64,000 nucleotides of DNA from ZC4RG30 sp963812195 (GCA_963812195.1 CAWEUI010000013.1:310001-374000), one strand, 5' to 3'; shown: positions 55,124-64,000, counted from the stretch's first letter. The notes: a model not told the origin generated them from the letters alone. Made by a program: numbers and translations.

Positions 55124-56152
55124 ATGGCCAAAGCGATCCGCGCCTCACAGGCTGATCTGGAAGCCGCCGTCGACGCCCTGCGCGATGGCGAACTCGTCGC
55201 GTTTCCCACCGAAACGGTGTACGGCCTGGGTGCCAACGCTTCCAATCCCGCCGCGGTGCGCAAGGTGTTCGAGCTGAAGGGGCGGCCGCCGTCCCACCCC
55301 TTGATCGTGCACATCGACCAGCCCAGGTACCTCAAGCGCTGGGCCCGTGAGGTCAGTGCGGCCGCACAGAAGCTGGCCGAGGCATTCTGGCCGGGACCGC
55401 TGACGCTGGTATTGCCGCGCGCGCAAACCGTGCATGACGTGGTCACCGGTGGCCAGGACAGCATTGCGATCCGCATTCCTTCGCATCCGATGGCGCGTCA
55501 GCTGCTGGATGCCTTTGGAGGCGGTATCGCGGCGCCGTCGGCCAATCGCTACGGGCGTGCTGTCGGCCACCCGTGCCGAGCATGTGCTCGACGAGTTCGG
55601 CGCGGCGGTCAAGGTCGTTCTGGACGGCGGGGAATGCCAGGTGGGGCTCGAATCCACCATCGTGAGCTGCCTTGGCGATCAGGTCGCGCCTGCTGCGCCC
55701 CGGGGCAATCGGGCTGGGGCAGTTGCGCAGCGTTGTCGGGGAGGTCGCGGTCGGTGCCGACGAGAGCGCGCCGCGCGTGCCGGGCAGTACGGCCGCACAC
55801 TACGCGCCTGGCACGCCGCTTGCCATCGTGCCCGGCGGCGAACTGGATGCGCTGGCCGCCTCGCCTTTCCGGTGACGGCCGGCGCATTGCCGTGCTGGCG
55901 CAACGCCCGCCGCTGAGGACTTATCCGACCGTCACGTGGGTCAATGCCGGCAAGCGGGCCGAAGGCTTCGGCCATGATCTCTACGCCAATCTGCGCACGC
56001 TGGACAAGGCCGGGTGCGCGCGCATCCTGGTGCAGGAGGTGCCGCCCGACGAACGCTGGGATGCGGTGCGCGATCGAATCGCGCGGGCCGCGAGCAGCGT
56101 TTCCGGACACTCGGGAGCCGCCGCTGCGCTGGACATCGGTGTGCTGCCATGA
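55124..56152 (+). CDS. tsaC: Threonylcarbamoyl-AMP synthase, Sua5 long form (three frameshifts)
   Basis: The enzyme activates threonylcarbamate for t6A37 of tRNA. 'GELVAFPTETVYGLGANA', 'KGRPPSHPLIVHI', 'FWPGPLTLVLPR', 'SIAIRIPSHPMARQLL' and 'GIAAPSANRYG' give the YrdC domain. The extra C-terminal Sua5 domain ('APRVPGSTAAHYAPGTPLAIV', 'WVNAGKRAEGFGHDLYANLRTLD') marks the long form. Single-base gains near 55560, 55690 and 55870 shift the frame three times and restore it for the last 90 codons. ATGA overlap couples it to the next gene. Confidence 0.9.
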   Translation: MAKAIRASQADLEAAVDALRDGELVAFPTETVYGLGANASNPAAVRKVFELKGRPPSHPLIVHIDQPRYLKRWAREVSAAAQKLAEAFWPGPLTLVLPRAQTVHDVVTGGQDSIAIRIPSHPMARQLLDAFGGGIAAPSANRYGRAVGHPCRACARRVRRGGQGRSGRRGMPGGARIHHRELPWRSGRACCAPGQSGWGSCAALSGRSRSVPTRARRACRAVRPHTTRLARRLPSCPAANWMRWPPRLSGDGRRIAVLAQRPPLRTYPTVTWVNAGKRAEGFGHDLYANLRTLDKAGCARILVQEVPPDERWDAVRDRIARAASSVSGHSGAAAALDIGVLP

Positions 56153-57316
56153 AGAAGGGGTTCATCGATCCGTTTCAGCCGGCCGAGGTGCGACGACTGG
56201 TCGCCACCTTCGGATCGCCACTGCTGATCGTCGACTGCGAGCGCGTACGCGGCCAGTACCGGCGCCTGGCCAGGGCCCTGCCGGGCGTGGACCTGCACTA
56301 CGCGCTCAAGCCGTTGCCCCATCCGGCGGTGGTGCGCACGATCGCGCAGCTGGGAGGGTTTCTGGACCTGGCCACCACCGGCGAGGTGCAGCTGGTCACG
56401 CGCCTGGGCCTGGATCCCGGGCGCTGCATCCACACGCACCCGATCAAACGCGACAAGGACATCCGCAACACGCTGGCCGCCGGCGTGCGGGTGTTCGTCG
56501 CGGACAACCCGGACGAGGTGCGCAAGTTCCGCCCATATCGCGAGTCGGCCGAGTTGCTGCTGCGCGTTTCGTTCCGGGCGCCCGGGGCGGTCAGCGACCT
56601 GTCGCGCAAGTTCGGCTGCGATCCGGAGGGTGCGCTCGAACTGGCACGGCTGGCCGCGAAGCTGGGCGTCACGGTGCGCGGCTTCTCCTTCCACGTGGGC
56701 TCGCAGGCTCCGGTGCCGTTCAAGCACGTTGAAGCCATCGAAGCCTGTGGTGCGCTGATTCGCACGGCCCGTCGCGAGAAGCTTGGCCGGTTCAATGTGC
56801 TGGATATCGGCGGTGGTTTCCCGATCGACTACACGCAGCGCGTACCGGACATCGGCCGCTTCTGCGCGCCGATCCGCAAGGCACTGCACCAGCTTCCGAA
56901 GAACCTGCGCGTGATTGCAGAGCCGGGTCGCTACATCGCTGGACCCGCCGCCATCGCAGTGGCCAGCGTGATGGGGCGCGCGCGAGCGCGAGGGTCACTG
57001 GTGGTATTACCTGGACGACGGGCTGTACAGTACCTGGAGCGGACAGCTGTTCGACCATGCGCGTTATCCCATCGAGAGTCTCAAGAGCGATGGCGAACTG
57101 CTGCCCTCGGTGCTGGCGGGCCCGACCTGCGACAGCATCGACGTGATAGCGGAGAACCTGTTGCTTCCCAAACTCAAGTCCGGTGACCTGATCGTGGGGC
57201 GGGCCATGGGTGCGTACACCTGGGCCTCGGCCAGCGAGTTCAATTTCTTTCCGCGCGCCACGGTGGTGTCGGTCAACGAGACGCCGGGGGATCGCGGCAA
57301 GGTGGAAGATTCATGA
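56149..57316 (+). CDS. PLP-dependent ornithine/lysine/diaminopimelate decarboxylase family enzyme (one frameshift)
   Basis: A fold-III group IV decarboxylase. Lys54 in 'LHYALKPLPHP' binds PLP; 'FHVGSQAPVPFKHVEAI', 'NVLDIGGGFPIDY' and 'IAEPGRYIAGPAA' line the cofactor site; 'LAGPTCDSIDVIAENL' holds the second-subunit catalytic cysteine. About 388 residues and no LysA-type insert favour ornithine decarboxylase, giving putrescine, over DAP decarboxylase. One base is gained near 56985, after which 'YYLDDGLYSTWSGQLFDHA' resumes. It is coupled to tsaC and to the RraB-like gene by ATGA overlaps. Confidence 0.85.
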
Positions 57317-57723
57317 GCGGCAAGGTGTGGGTATTGGTGCTGGTCGCCGTTGCGGCATTCGCACTGCTGCGGGTCATATCGCAGTGGCGCGGTCTGTCGC
57401 GCAAGAAGCGTGTGATCGATTGGGACGAGCACTTCATCCAGGGGTTGCGCAAGGCCGGCGTCAATGCCTTCGAGGAACACGCCGTGGATTTCTTCTTCAC
57501 GATGCCGTCGCGTGCCGCGGCCGAGCAGCTGGCATTTGCATTGCGGCCCGAGGGCTACCAGCTGGACATCCGTGAGACCGAGGATGGCCGCGAGTTCAGC
57601 CTGCACGCCCAGCGTGGCATGCGTCTGCTGGTGCCGGAAATGCAGGCGTTGACGGCGCGGTTCAAGGCGCTGGCGGAACAGTACGGCGGCAAGTACGACA
57701 ACTGGGCGGTGGCTTTGAAGTAG
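57313..57723 (+). CDS. RraB-like protein with N-terminal membrane anchor
   Basis: A 136-residue protein: TM helix at 5-21 (VWVLVLVAVAAFALLRV), then an RraB-type domain ('GVNAFEEHAVDFFFTMPSRAAAEQLAFAL', 'YQLDIRETEDGREFSLHAQRGM', 'YGGKYDNWAVAL'). E. coli RraB inhibits RNase E; the membrane anchor is not found there and would place this one near the membrane-bound degradosome. The regulatory role is inference. Confidence 0.78.
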   Translation: MSGKVWVLVLVAVAAFALLRVISQWRGLSRKKRVIDWDEHFIQGLRKAGVNAFEEHAVDFFFTMPSRAAAEQLAFALRPEGYQLDIRETEDGREFSLHAQRGMRLLVPEMQALTARFKALAEQYGGKYDNWAVALK

Positions 57724-57785
57724 CGCCGGGTAGCGCCCGCGGCGCTCGGCTATGGTGCCTGCAGGGAGTCTTGGGAACATTCCTC

Positions 57786-59867
57786 ATGGAAAGCGGCTGG
57801 CAACTTCGACTGGATCCGCAGGACACTGACAGTCCCTGGTCGAGGCTGTCGCGTCGCCTGGGCGGCGACGTGCGGGTGCTGGCATTGTTCGCCGTGCTGC
57901 ATCTGCTGCTGGTCGTACTGGGCCACCAGTACCGCGCGCCGGCTGAAGGTTTCATCATCCTCTGGCCGGCAGTCGGATTGCTGTCTCTGGCACTGTGGCT
58001 GGCCGATCGCCGTTACTGGCACTGGATCATCCTGATCCAGCTGGCCACCGAGGCGCTGGTTGTGGCCGTGCAACCAGGGCATCTGCCTGCGGACAGTCTG
58101 CGGGCGCCGGTGCTGCATTCGATCGTCGGCCTGGTCAGTGCGCTGGGTATCCGCCTCATGCTGGGCGGGCAACGGTCCCTGCGAGTGGTCGCGGTGCTCA
58201 AGTTCATGGGGGCTGGTGCCGCTGGCGCGGCCGTTGGCGCGCTGTTGTGGATGGCGCTCGCGGCGGCATTTCACGAGGGTGACGGGCTCGGGCATCGCGC
58301 GCTGTTGTGGTGGCTGGCGCAGATGATGGGCATGGTCATTGTCGTGCCTCCTGCGCTGGGCTGGCTCGTGGCCTGGCGGTTCCGCCGGTTGTTTGCCCTG
58401 GGGACTGTCGGTCAGCGCGTCGAGGTCGCGGTGCTGCTGCTGATCCAGATCGTCGTGTCGTATCTGGTGTTCAGTGCGAGCAGCGCCAGCGCCTCGCAGC
58501 AGCTGCGCTTTCCGGTGCTGGTCGTGCCGGGTCTCATCTACGGCGCATTCCGTTTTCCGCCGCGCTGGTCGACGGTATTGATGTCCACGACCATCCTGGT
58601 CGTGTTCTGGCTCATCGCCCATGGTGGCAATCCGCTGGGTATCACCAGGACGATCGATCGCTTCATCTGGATTCAGATCGGTGGAGCCACCTTCCTGATG
58701 GCGGCGATCTCACTGACCGTGTTTGTCGCCCAGTCGCGGCTGGCGACGGCCAGCCTGGCGGCCAGTGAATCTCGATATCGCAATTTCATCGAGATGAGCG
58801 AGGACGCGGTATGGCGCATCGAGGTAAACCCTCCCATGCCGGTGAGCCTGCCGCTTGCCGGCCAACGGGACTGGCTGCGCGAGCACGCGCGTGTGGCCGA
58901 GAGCAGCGAGTCCTTTGCCGGCCTGGGCGGAACCGCAGCGGGCCAGTCCCGGGGCTGGTCCGCAGATGCTCCCTGGGTGCGGCTGTTCGAGCAGGGGTTG
59001 GAGCAGATCCAGCTCCAGGGCTATCAGGCCAGTGATCTGCGCTTCACGGTGCAAGAAGCCGCACGCACCAGGACCTTCCTCACATCGTTCAATGGCGTCG
59101 TGCACGACGGCCAGCTCACCCGGATCTGGGCGGTGGCGCGTGACGTGAGCGAACTGCTCGAACTGAACGAGCGTCTGCTGCGCGAGCAGGAGTTGCTGCG
59201 CAGCTACGCGCGACGCATTGCCAGCACCGAGGATTCCACGCGCCACACCACCGCCGTGGATCTGCACAACGGCATCAGCCAGGAGCTGGCGGCGATGGGC
59301 ATGATGCTTACTGCGCTCGGCGCCCAGCTCGGGCCTGCGCAGCGGGCCCAGCTCGACGACTTGCGTGGGCATCTGCACAGGGTTCAGCAAAGCACCCGCG
59401 ACCTGATCTCGGACCTCAGTCCGCCGGGTCTCTACGATCTGGGCCTGGTTCCGGCGCTGCAGTGGCTGGCGGTGTATCTGCGCGGCCACGACAAGCTGCA
59501 GGTGGAACTGGCCGCCGAAGTCGATGAGCTGGCGATACCCACGGACGTGCGTGTCGCAGTCTTCAGGATGGTGCGCGAGCTGCTGCGCAATGTCGTCAAG
59601 CATGCCGAAGTGGATGCCGCGGTGGTGACGGTCACGGGCGATCGCAGCCGGCTGCACGTCGCCGTGTCCGATCACGGTCGGGGGTTCCAGTGGAATCCGG
59701 ACTATCTGACCAGTCCGCCGCGCGGCTTCGGGCTATGGAGCATTGGCGGGCGGGTGGCAGAGCTGGGTGGCAGCTTCAGCGTGGACAGCGCACCTGGCCG
59801 TGGCGCGACACTGACACTGGAACTTCCGTTGAGCGGCGCCCAGGAAGCCGCCGCGCGGTCCTCCTAG
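57786..59867 (+). CDS. MASE1-PAS sensor histidine kinase, NarL-type
   Basis: A 693-residue inner-membrane kinase. Eight or so TM helices form a MASE1-like sensor (residues about 30-310), a PAS region covers about 330-460, the HisKA_3 dimer domain carries the phospho-acceptor in 'TAVDLHNGISQELAAMGMM', and the ATPase domain has 'MVRELLRNVVKHAEVDAAVVTV', 'VSDHGRGFQWN' and 'GFGLWSIGGRVAELGGSFSVDSAPGRGATL'. A TTG five codons upstream (57771) has AGGGAG close by and is an alternative start. No response regulator is adjacent. It shares CTAG 59864-59867 with gpmA. Confidence 0.87.
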   Translation: MESGWQLRLDPQDTDSPWSRLSRRLGGDVRVLALFAVLHLLLVVLGHQYRAPAEGFIILWPAVGLLSLALWLADRRYWHWIILIQLATEALVVAVQPGHLPADSLRAPVLHSIVGLVSALGIRLMLGGQRSLRVVAVLKFMGAGAAGAAVGALLWMALAAAFHEGDGLGHRALLWWLAQMMGMVIVVPPALGWLVAWRFRRLFALGTVGQRVEVAVLLLIQIVVSYLVFSASSASASQQLRFPVLVVPGLIYGAFRFPPRWSTVLMSTTILVVFWLIAHGGNPLGITRTIDRFIWIQIGGATFLMAAISLTVFVAQSRLATASLAASESRYRNFIEMSEDAVWRIEVNPPMPVSLPLAGQRDWLREHARVAESSESFAGLGGTAAGQSRGWSADAPWVRLFEQGLEQIQLQGYQASDLRFTVQEAARTRTFLTSFNGVVHDGQLTRIWAVARDVSELLELNERLLREQELLRSYARRIASTEDSTRHTTAVDLHNGISQELAAMGMMLTALGAQLGPAQRAQLDDLRGHLHRVQQSTRDLISDLSPPGLYDLGLVPALQWLAVYLRGHDKLQVELAAEVDELAIPTDVRVAVFRMVRELLRNVVKHAEVDAAVVTVTGDRSRLHVAVSDHGRGFQWNPDYLTSPPRGFGLWSIGGRVAELGGSFSVDSAPGRGATLTLELPLSGAQEAAARSS

Positions 59868-60616
59868 GCCTTCTTTTGCGTCTGCCTGCGGACCGCTTCG
59901 GCGGCCGCCGCGATCGCTGCCGGGTCCCCCAGGTAGCGATGGCCGGTGGGCCGCAGCCCGGGGTCGAACTCGTACAGCAATGGCACGCCGGTCGGGATGT
60001 TCAGTTCCACGATCTGGCTCTCCGGCACGTTATCGAGCATCTTCACGATGGCGCGGATGCTGTTGCCGTGGGCCGCGACCAGCACGTTGCGCCCCGAGCG
60101 CAGGCGCGGCGCGATTTCGTCACTCCACAGCGGCAGCACGCGCGCCAGCGTGTCTTTCAGCGATTCCGTTGCGGGAAGCAGTGCCGGGTCCAGATCCGCG
60201 TAGCGCGGATCCAGGCGCGGATGACGCTCATCGTCGGCCGCCAGAGGGGGCGGCGCAATGTCGTAGCTGCGTCGCCAGATCTTCACCTGTGCATCGCCGT
60301 GCTTCTCGGCCGTCTGCACCTTGTCGAGCCCCTGCAGGGCGCCGTAATGGCGCTCATTGAGCCGCCAGCTCTTTTCGGTCGGCAACCACATGCGGTCCAT
60401 CTCGTCGAGCGCTATCCACAGCGTTCGGATCGCGCGCTTGAGAACCGACGTATAGGCGTAGTCGAAGCGGATGCCCGTGGCCTTCAACTCGCGACCGGCC
60501 GCGCGCGCTTCCTCGCAGCCCTGGTCCGACAGATCCACGTCGGTCCAGCCGGTGAACAGATTGGCGACGTTCCAGACGCTCTGGCCGTGGCGCAGCAGCA
60601 CGAGTTTGCCGGACAT
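59864..60616 (-). CDS. gpmA: 2,3-bisphosphoglycerate-dependent phosphoglycerate mutase
   Basis: A 250-residue glycolytic mutase. The phospho-histidine is His10 in 'VLLRHGQSVWN'; 'TSVLKRAIRTLW', 'SWRLNERHYGALQGLDK' and 'VLVAAHGNSIRAIVK' form the active site. ATG 60616 has GGAG 8 nt upstream. It is divergent from the yggU-like gene. Confidence 0.95.
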   Translation of the reverse strand: MSGKLVLLRHGQSVWNVANLFTGWTDVDLSDQGCEEARAAGRELKATGIRFDYAYTSVLKRAIRTLWIALDEMDRMWLPTEKSWRLNERHYGALQGLDKVQTAEKHGDAQVKIWRRSYDIAPPPLAADDERHPRLDPRYADLDPALLPATESLKDTLARVLPLWSDEIAPRLRSGRNVLVAAHGNSIRAIVKMLDNVPESQIVELNIPTGVPLLYEFDPGLRPTGHRYLGDPAAIAAAAEAVRRQTQKKA

Positions 60617-60670
60617 CGAGCGGACTCCATATGCTTTGTTGAGTGCGAAGAGGCGAGAGTAGCAAAGGCC

Positions 60671-60910
60671 ATGGGTGAGATCAGTGCCCGCATGCTTGAG
60701 GTCCGGGTCCGGCCGGGCGCACGGGTGAGCTCTCTGGTGGAGCAGCCGGACGGGACCTGGCGGGCGAGCCTCAAGGCGCCTCCGGCGGATGGCAAGGCCA
60801 ATGCCGAGCTGATTGCACTGATTGCGGCACACTTCGGGGTGCGCAAGGCGCAGGTCCGGATCCGCGCGGGCGCGTCGGGCCGGCGCAAACTGGTGAAGGT
60901 AGAGGCCTAG
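60671..60910 (+). CDS. YggU/DUF167 family protein
   Basis: A 79-residue protein of the DUF167 family of unknown function: 'MLEVRVRPGARVSSL', 'LKAPPADGKANAELIALIAAHFGV' and 'VRIRAGASGRRKLVKVE'. It is full length for the family. AAAGG lies close upstream of ATG 60671. The TAG stop shares CTAG 60907-60910 with the E2 gene. Confidence 0.88.
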   Translation: MGEISARMLEVRVRPGARVSSLVEQPDGTWRASLKAPPADGKANAELIALIAAHFGVRKAQVRIRAGASGRRKLVKVEA

Positions 60911-62103
60911 GCCGGCAGCTGCAGGTCCGCGATGACGGCCGCGAGAAAGCGCACTGCCTCGCCCCCGGTGACGCAGCGGTGGTCGAACGTCAGCGACAGC
61001 GGTATGCGCCGATGGGCCTCGATGCCGCTCTCGGTGGCCACCACGTCGCGCGATATGCGGCCCGATCCGAGGATGGCCACCGCAGGCGGTACCACCACCG
61101 GCGTGGCATAGCGGCCGGCCATCACGCCGAAATTCGACAGCATGATGGTGAAATCCTTCAGGTCCGCCGGGGGCAGGGAGCGCTCGCGGGCGCCGGCCTT
61201 CAGGCGATTCACTTCGGCGCGCAGCGCGCTTCCGTCGCGATTGCCGACATCGCGGATCACGGGTACGAGCAGTCCGTCCGGGGTATCCACGGCGATACCC
61301 ACGTGGATGGGCTGGAACAGCCGGCGTCCCTGGGTTTCGCCGTCGAACCAGGCATTGAGTCCGGGTTCGGCCGAGCACCCGGCGCTGATGGCGCGCAACA
61401 GTCGCGAGGTGTAGTCGCCGCCGGGTCGCCAGCCTTCAATGTCCGCGTCGTCGAACACCGTGCATTCCATCACGCTGTCGCGCGACAGGGTCATGCTCTG
61501 CGCCATCGCGCGGCGCAGGCTGCGCAGCATCTCCAGTTCGCCGCTCTCGGTCAGCCCCGGCGCAGGGCGCATGGCGCTGGGCGCGGCGACCCGGATGGGC
61601 GCTGCGGCAGCGTGCGACGTTCCGGTCCGGGCGCCGAGCACGTCGTCGAGCGTGACCACGCCGCCCGGGCCGCTGCCCCGCACCGATTCCACGTCCATGC
61701 CGAGTTTTCGCGCCAGCTCGCGTACCGCCGGCAGCACGCGGGCGCGTTGTCCGGCGGCGCGCGCCACCGGGCCTGCGGCCGGGGCGGCGATGACCTCGCC
61801 GGATTCGGGCATGTGCCCCACCACACCGCCCTTCGCGGTTCCGGCTTCAGGTGCGGCGCCGTTGGCGCCCTCGACGTTGAAATCCACCAGTGGCGCGCCC
61901 GTGGCAATGGTGTCGCCGGGTTTGCCATGCAGGGCGGCAACCACGCCGGCGAAAGGAGCCGGTACTTCCACCACCGCCTTGGCGGTCTCCATCGCCACCA
62001 TCGGCTGGTCCACCGCTACCTGATCGCCGACCGCCACATGCCAGCGGACGATCTCCGCTTCCTGCAGGCCTTCACCGAGATCGGGTAGATTGAATCGCGT
62101 CAT
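60907..62103 (-). CDS. 2-oxoacid dehydrogenase E2 acyltransferase
   Basis: A 398-residue dihydrolipoyl acyltransferase. One lipoyl domain with Lys42 in 'AMETAKAVVEVPAP', a peripheral-subunit-binding domain ('VLPAVRELARKLGMDVESVRGSGPGGVVTLDDVL', read in parts) and the catalytic domain ending 'PLSLTFDHRCVTGGEAVRFL'. The HR..TGG form in place of HR..DG is common in branched-chain-type E2s. It follows E1beta by 3 bp, so these form an E1a-E1b-E2 operon for branched-chain 2-oxoacids or, less likely, pyruvate. An E3 gene is not in the window. Confidence 0.9.
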   Translation of the reverse strand: MTRFNLPDLGEGLQEAEIVRWHVAVGDQVAVDQPMVAMETAKAVVEVPAPFAGVVAALHGKPGDTIATGAPLVDFNVEGANGAAPEAGTAKGGVVGHMPESGEVIAAPAAGPVARAAGQRARVLPAVRELARKLGMDVESVRGSGPGGVVTLDDVLGARTGTSHAAAAPIRVAAPSAMRPAPGLTESGELEMLRSLRRAMAQSMTLSRDSVMECTVFDDADIEGWRPGGDYTSRLLRAISAGCSAEPGLNAWFDGETQGRRLFQPIHVGIAVDTPDGLLVPVIRDVGNRDGSALRAEVNRLKAGARERSLPPADLKDFTIMLSNFGVMAGRYATPVVVPPAVAILGSGRISRDVVATESGIEAHRRIPLSLTFDHRCVTGGEAVRFLAAVIADLQLPA

Positions 62104-62106
62104 GGT

Positions 62107-63084
62107 TCAGGCCCTCATGGTCTGGCGAACCGCGTCGACGATGCGCGCCACGCCGGGAATGTAGGCGCGCTCCATGGCGAAGTAGGGCATGACGGTATCG
62201 TAACCGGTCACGCGCCGTACCGGCGCCAGCAGGTCGTACAGCGCGCGCTCGGCCACGGTTGCGGCGATCTCCGCGCCCAACCCGGCGTTGCGCGCGGCCT
62301 CGTGCACGATCACCAGCCGGCCGGTGTGCGCCACGGATTCCACAATGGTGTCGTGGTCGATCGGCGACAGCGAGCACAGGTCGATCACCTCGCAGCTGAT
62401 CTTCTCCTGCGCCAGCGCTTCGGCGGCCTGGCGGGTTTCATGCAGCATGGCGCCCCAGCTCACCACCGTGACGTCATCGCCCTGGCGCTGTACCAGCGCC
62501 CGGTCCAGCGGCAGTGCGAGGCCGTCATCCAGCACATCCTGTCTGGCCATGCGGTACAGGCGCGTGGGTTCCAGGAACATGACCGGATCCGGATCGCGGA
62601 TCGCGGCCAGCAGCAGCCCATAGGCCGCCGCCGGCGTGCTGGGGCATACCACCCGCAGGCCCGCGTGGTGACTCAGCAGTACCTCGAGGCTCTCGGAGTG
62701 ATGTTCGGGCGCATGGATGCCGCCGCCGTGGGGCACGCGCACGACCACCGGGCAGCTCAGGCGCCCGCGGGTGCGGTTGCGAATCCGGGCCATGTGGTTG
62801 GCAATCTGGTCCAGCGCCGGGTACAGGAAGCCCATGAACTGGATCTCCGAGACGACTTTCAGGCCCTGCGTCGCCATGCCGACCGACATGCCGGCAATGA
62901 GGCCTTCGGCCAGCGGCGTGTCCTGCACGCGCAGATCGCCAAAACGCTGTTGCAGGCCCACCGTGGCGCGGAACACGCCACCGTTCACGCCCACGTCCTC
63001 GCCGATGACGACCACGTCGGGATCCTCGGCGAGCGCACGCGCCAGCGCCAGATTGATGCCTTCTACCAGCGTGACCCGGGGCAT
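62107..63084 (-). CDS. 2-oxoacid dehydrogenase E1 beta subunit
   Basis: A 325-residue subunit. ATG 63084 begins 'MPRVTLVEGINLALARALAEDP'. 'VIGEDVGVNGGVFRAT' and 'DTPLAEGLIAGMSVGMATQGLKVVSEIQF' bind the E1alpha partner and TPP, and 'VVVRVPHGGGIHAPEHHSESLEVLLSH' is the conserved E1beta loop. It is full length and lies 14 bp after E1alpha. Confidence 0.93.
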   Translation of the reverse strand: MPRVTLVEGINLALARALAEDPDVVVIGEDVGVNGGVFRATVGLQQRFGDLRVQDTPLAEGLIAGMSVGMATQGLKVVSEIQFMGFLYPALDQIANHMARIRNRTRGRLSCPVVVRVPHGGGIHAPEHHSESLEVLLSHHAGLRVVCPSTPAAAYGLLLAAIRDPDPVMFLEPTRLYRMARQDVLDDGLALPLDRALVQRQGDDVTVVSWGAMLHETRQAAEALAQEKISCEVIDLCSLSPIDHDTIVESVAHTGRLVIVHEAARNAGLGAEIAATVAERALYDLLAPVRRVTGYDTVMPYFAMERAYIPGVARIVDAVRQTMRA

Positions 63085-63098
63085 GTGCGCGGCCTTGA

Positions 63099-64000
63099 TC
63101 AGTGGGACGCGCCGCCGCCGTAGCGGCGCGCGAGTTCTTTCTGTTCGGCCAGGGCGGCCGGCGGATTGGCGAACAGGTGGTCGAACATGGCGTCGGTGCC
63201 GGCAGGCGTACGCCCCTGGTAGCCGCGCACCGCCGCGTCGATTCGCGCGGCACATTCCTCGCGCAAGGCGTTTTCACGTGGCTCGTCCCACAGGCCGCGC
63301 TGGGTCAGGAATGCCCGCGTGCGCAACAGCGGTTCGAGCTTCCAGGCTGCCTCCAGCTCGTCGGCCGGGCGATAACGGCTGGCATCGTCGGCAGTGGTGT
63401 GGTCCGACAGGCGATACGTCACGGCCTCGACGATGGTGGGGCCGCCACCGGTGCGCGCACGTTCCAGCACGTCCTCCATGACCTTGCGCACGCCCAGCAT
63501 GTCGTTGCCGTCGACCTGTACGCCGGGTACACCGTTGCCCAGGCCCTTCTGGGCGAAGGTCTGCGCGGCGGTCTGCGCGGCAGCCGGGACCGAGATTGCC
63601 CAGCCGTTGTTGACGATCACGTACACCACCGGCAGGCGTTGTGCGCCGGCCAGGTTGACCGCTTCGTGGAAGGCGCCCTGGGAGGTGCCACCGTCACCGA
63701 TGAAGCACACTGCGCAGCGTGCCTGGCCGCGTACCTTGAAGGCCATCGCAACTCCGGCCGCGTGCGGGCTTTGCGAGGCGATCGGCACGCACCACGGAAA
63801 ATCCTCGCGGCTCGCGGCGAAGTCGTTGCCGCGTTCGTCACCGGCCCAGTAGGTGAGGATCTCGGTCATGGTGACGCCACGCCACAGCTGCGTGCCGTAT
63901 TCGCGATAGACCGGCACCAGCACGTCTTCCGGGTGCATGGCCGCGGCCACGCCCACATGCGTCGCCTCGTGGCCGGTGCAGGGCGCGTAGGTGCCCAGCT
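63099..64000 (-). CDS. 2-oxoacid dehydrogenase E1 alpha subunit (5' end outside window)
   Basis: The frame stays open to the window edge (upstream codons read LGTYAPCTGHEATHVGVAAA), so the visible GTG/ATG near 63956 is not the true start. 'FIGDGGTSQGAFHEAVNLAG' is the TPP-binding GDG...N-type motif, and 'VTYRLSDHTTADDASRYRP' the phosphorylation-loop region of branched-chain and pyruvate E1alpha subunits. About 300 residues are seen. The 'YRLSDHTTADD' form is typical of branched-chain-like E1a in gammaproteobacteria. Confidence 0.92.
   Translation of the reverse strand, partial: LGTYAPCTGHEATHVGVAAAMHPEDVLVPVYREYGTQLWRGVTMTEILTYWAGDERGNDFAASREDFPWCVPIASQSPHAAGVAMAFKVRGQARCAVCFIGDGGTSQGAFHEAVNLAGAQRLPVVYVIVNNGWAISVPAAAQTAAQTFAQKGLGNGVPGVQVDGNDMLGVRKVMEDVLERARTGGGPTIVEAVTYRLSDHTTADDASRYRPADELEAAWKLEPLLRTRAFLTQRGLWDEPRENALREECAARIDAAVRGYQGRTPAGTDAMFDHLFANPPAALAEQKELARRYGGGASH

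Overview
The window is GC-rich, gene-dense chromosomal DNA of a gammaproteobacterium. The evidence is conserved gammaproteobacterial order: leuS-lptE...holA-nadD-rsfS-rlmH-maf-rng, nit...tldD...darP|pmbA, crp-coq7|rplM-rpsI, zapB-like-zapA-6S RNA-5-FCL|ygfB-pepP-ubiH-ubiI. The closest resemblance is to the Xanthomonadales / Nevskiales / Steroidobacterales side of the class. That placement is inference from gene order and protein texture, not from a search. No rRNA, CRISPR array, IS element or prophage was seen.

Layout. 1-12.8 kb: end of a probable PDZ-protease gene, then leuS-lptE, a five-gene block that splits lptE from holA (HEAAH protein, Cys-rich protein, DUF945/YdgA, pip, hinT), then the compact holA-to-nit operon in which most genes overlap by ATGA. 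12.8-20.6 kb: an accessory catabolic cluster (exported retinol-dehydrogenase-like SDR, carotenoid/stilbene oxygenase, aromatic-type aldehyde dehydrogenase, SnoaL-like protein, aryl-alcohol-type Zn-ADH, HSL-like esterase, MFS carrier). 20.7-23.6 kb: two surface-glycan glycosyltransferases. 23.6-29.8 kb: tldD, an ExeA-like ATPase with FHA partner, purK-purE, a short darP, and pmbA. 29.8-36 kb: yihY, purC, djlA, an ABC exporter, rpe, crp. 36-46 kb: coq7, rplM-rpsI, tRNA-Gln, a large chemoreceptor, leuA, rpiA, a 16-residue basic peptide gene, an EVE protein, 5-FCL, 6S RNA, zapA and a zapB-like gene. 45.7-52 kb: ygfB-pepP-ubiH-ubiI, phhB, ispG, dgkA. 52-64 kb: a two-module HtrA-like protease, Sua5-type tsaC, a decarboxylase, an RraB-like protein, a sensor kinase, gpmA, a YggU protein, and the E2, E1beta and partial E1alpha genes of a 2-oxoacid dehydrogenase.

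Three signals run across the window. (1) Many transcription-unit-first genes have a -10 hexamer of the TANNNT type only 6-10 nt before the start codon and no Shine-Dalgarno sequence, which predicts leaderless mRNAs (13 candidates). Other starts have ordinary SD sites. In two cases this picks the start codon. (2) Five convergent gene pairs share a single palindromic CTAG as both TAG stops. (3) Conserved and often essential genes (leuS, ispG, coq7, tldD, tsaC, purK, crp and others) carry single-base frameshifts with intact motifs on each side. This is best explained by uncorrected assembly indels, so gene ends in those loci are approximate.
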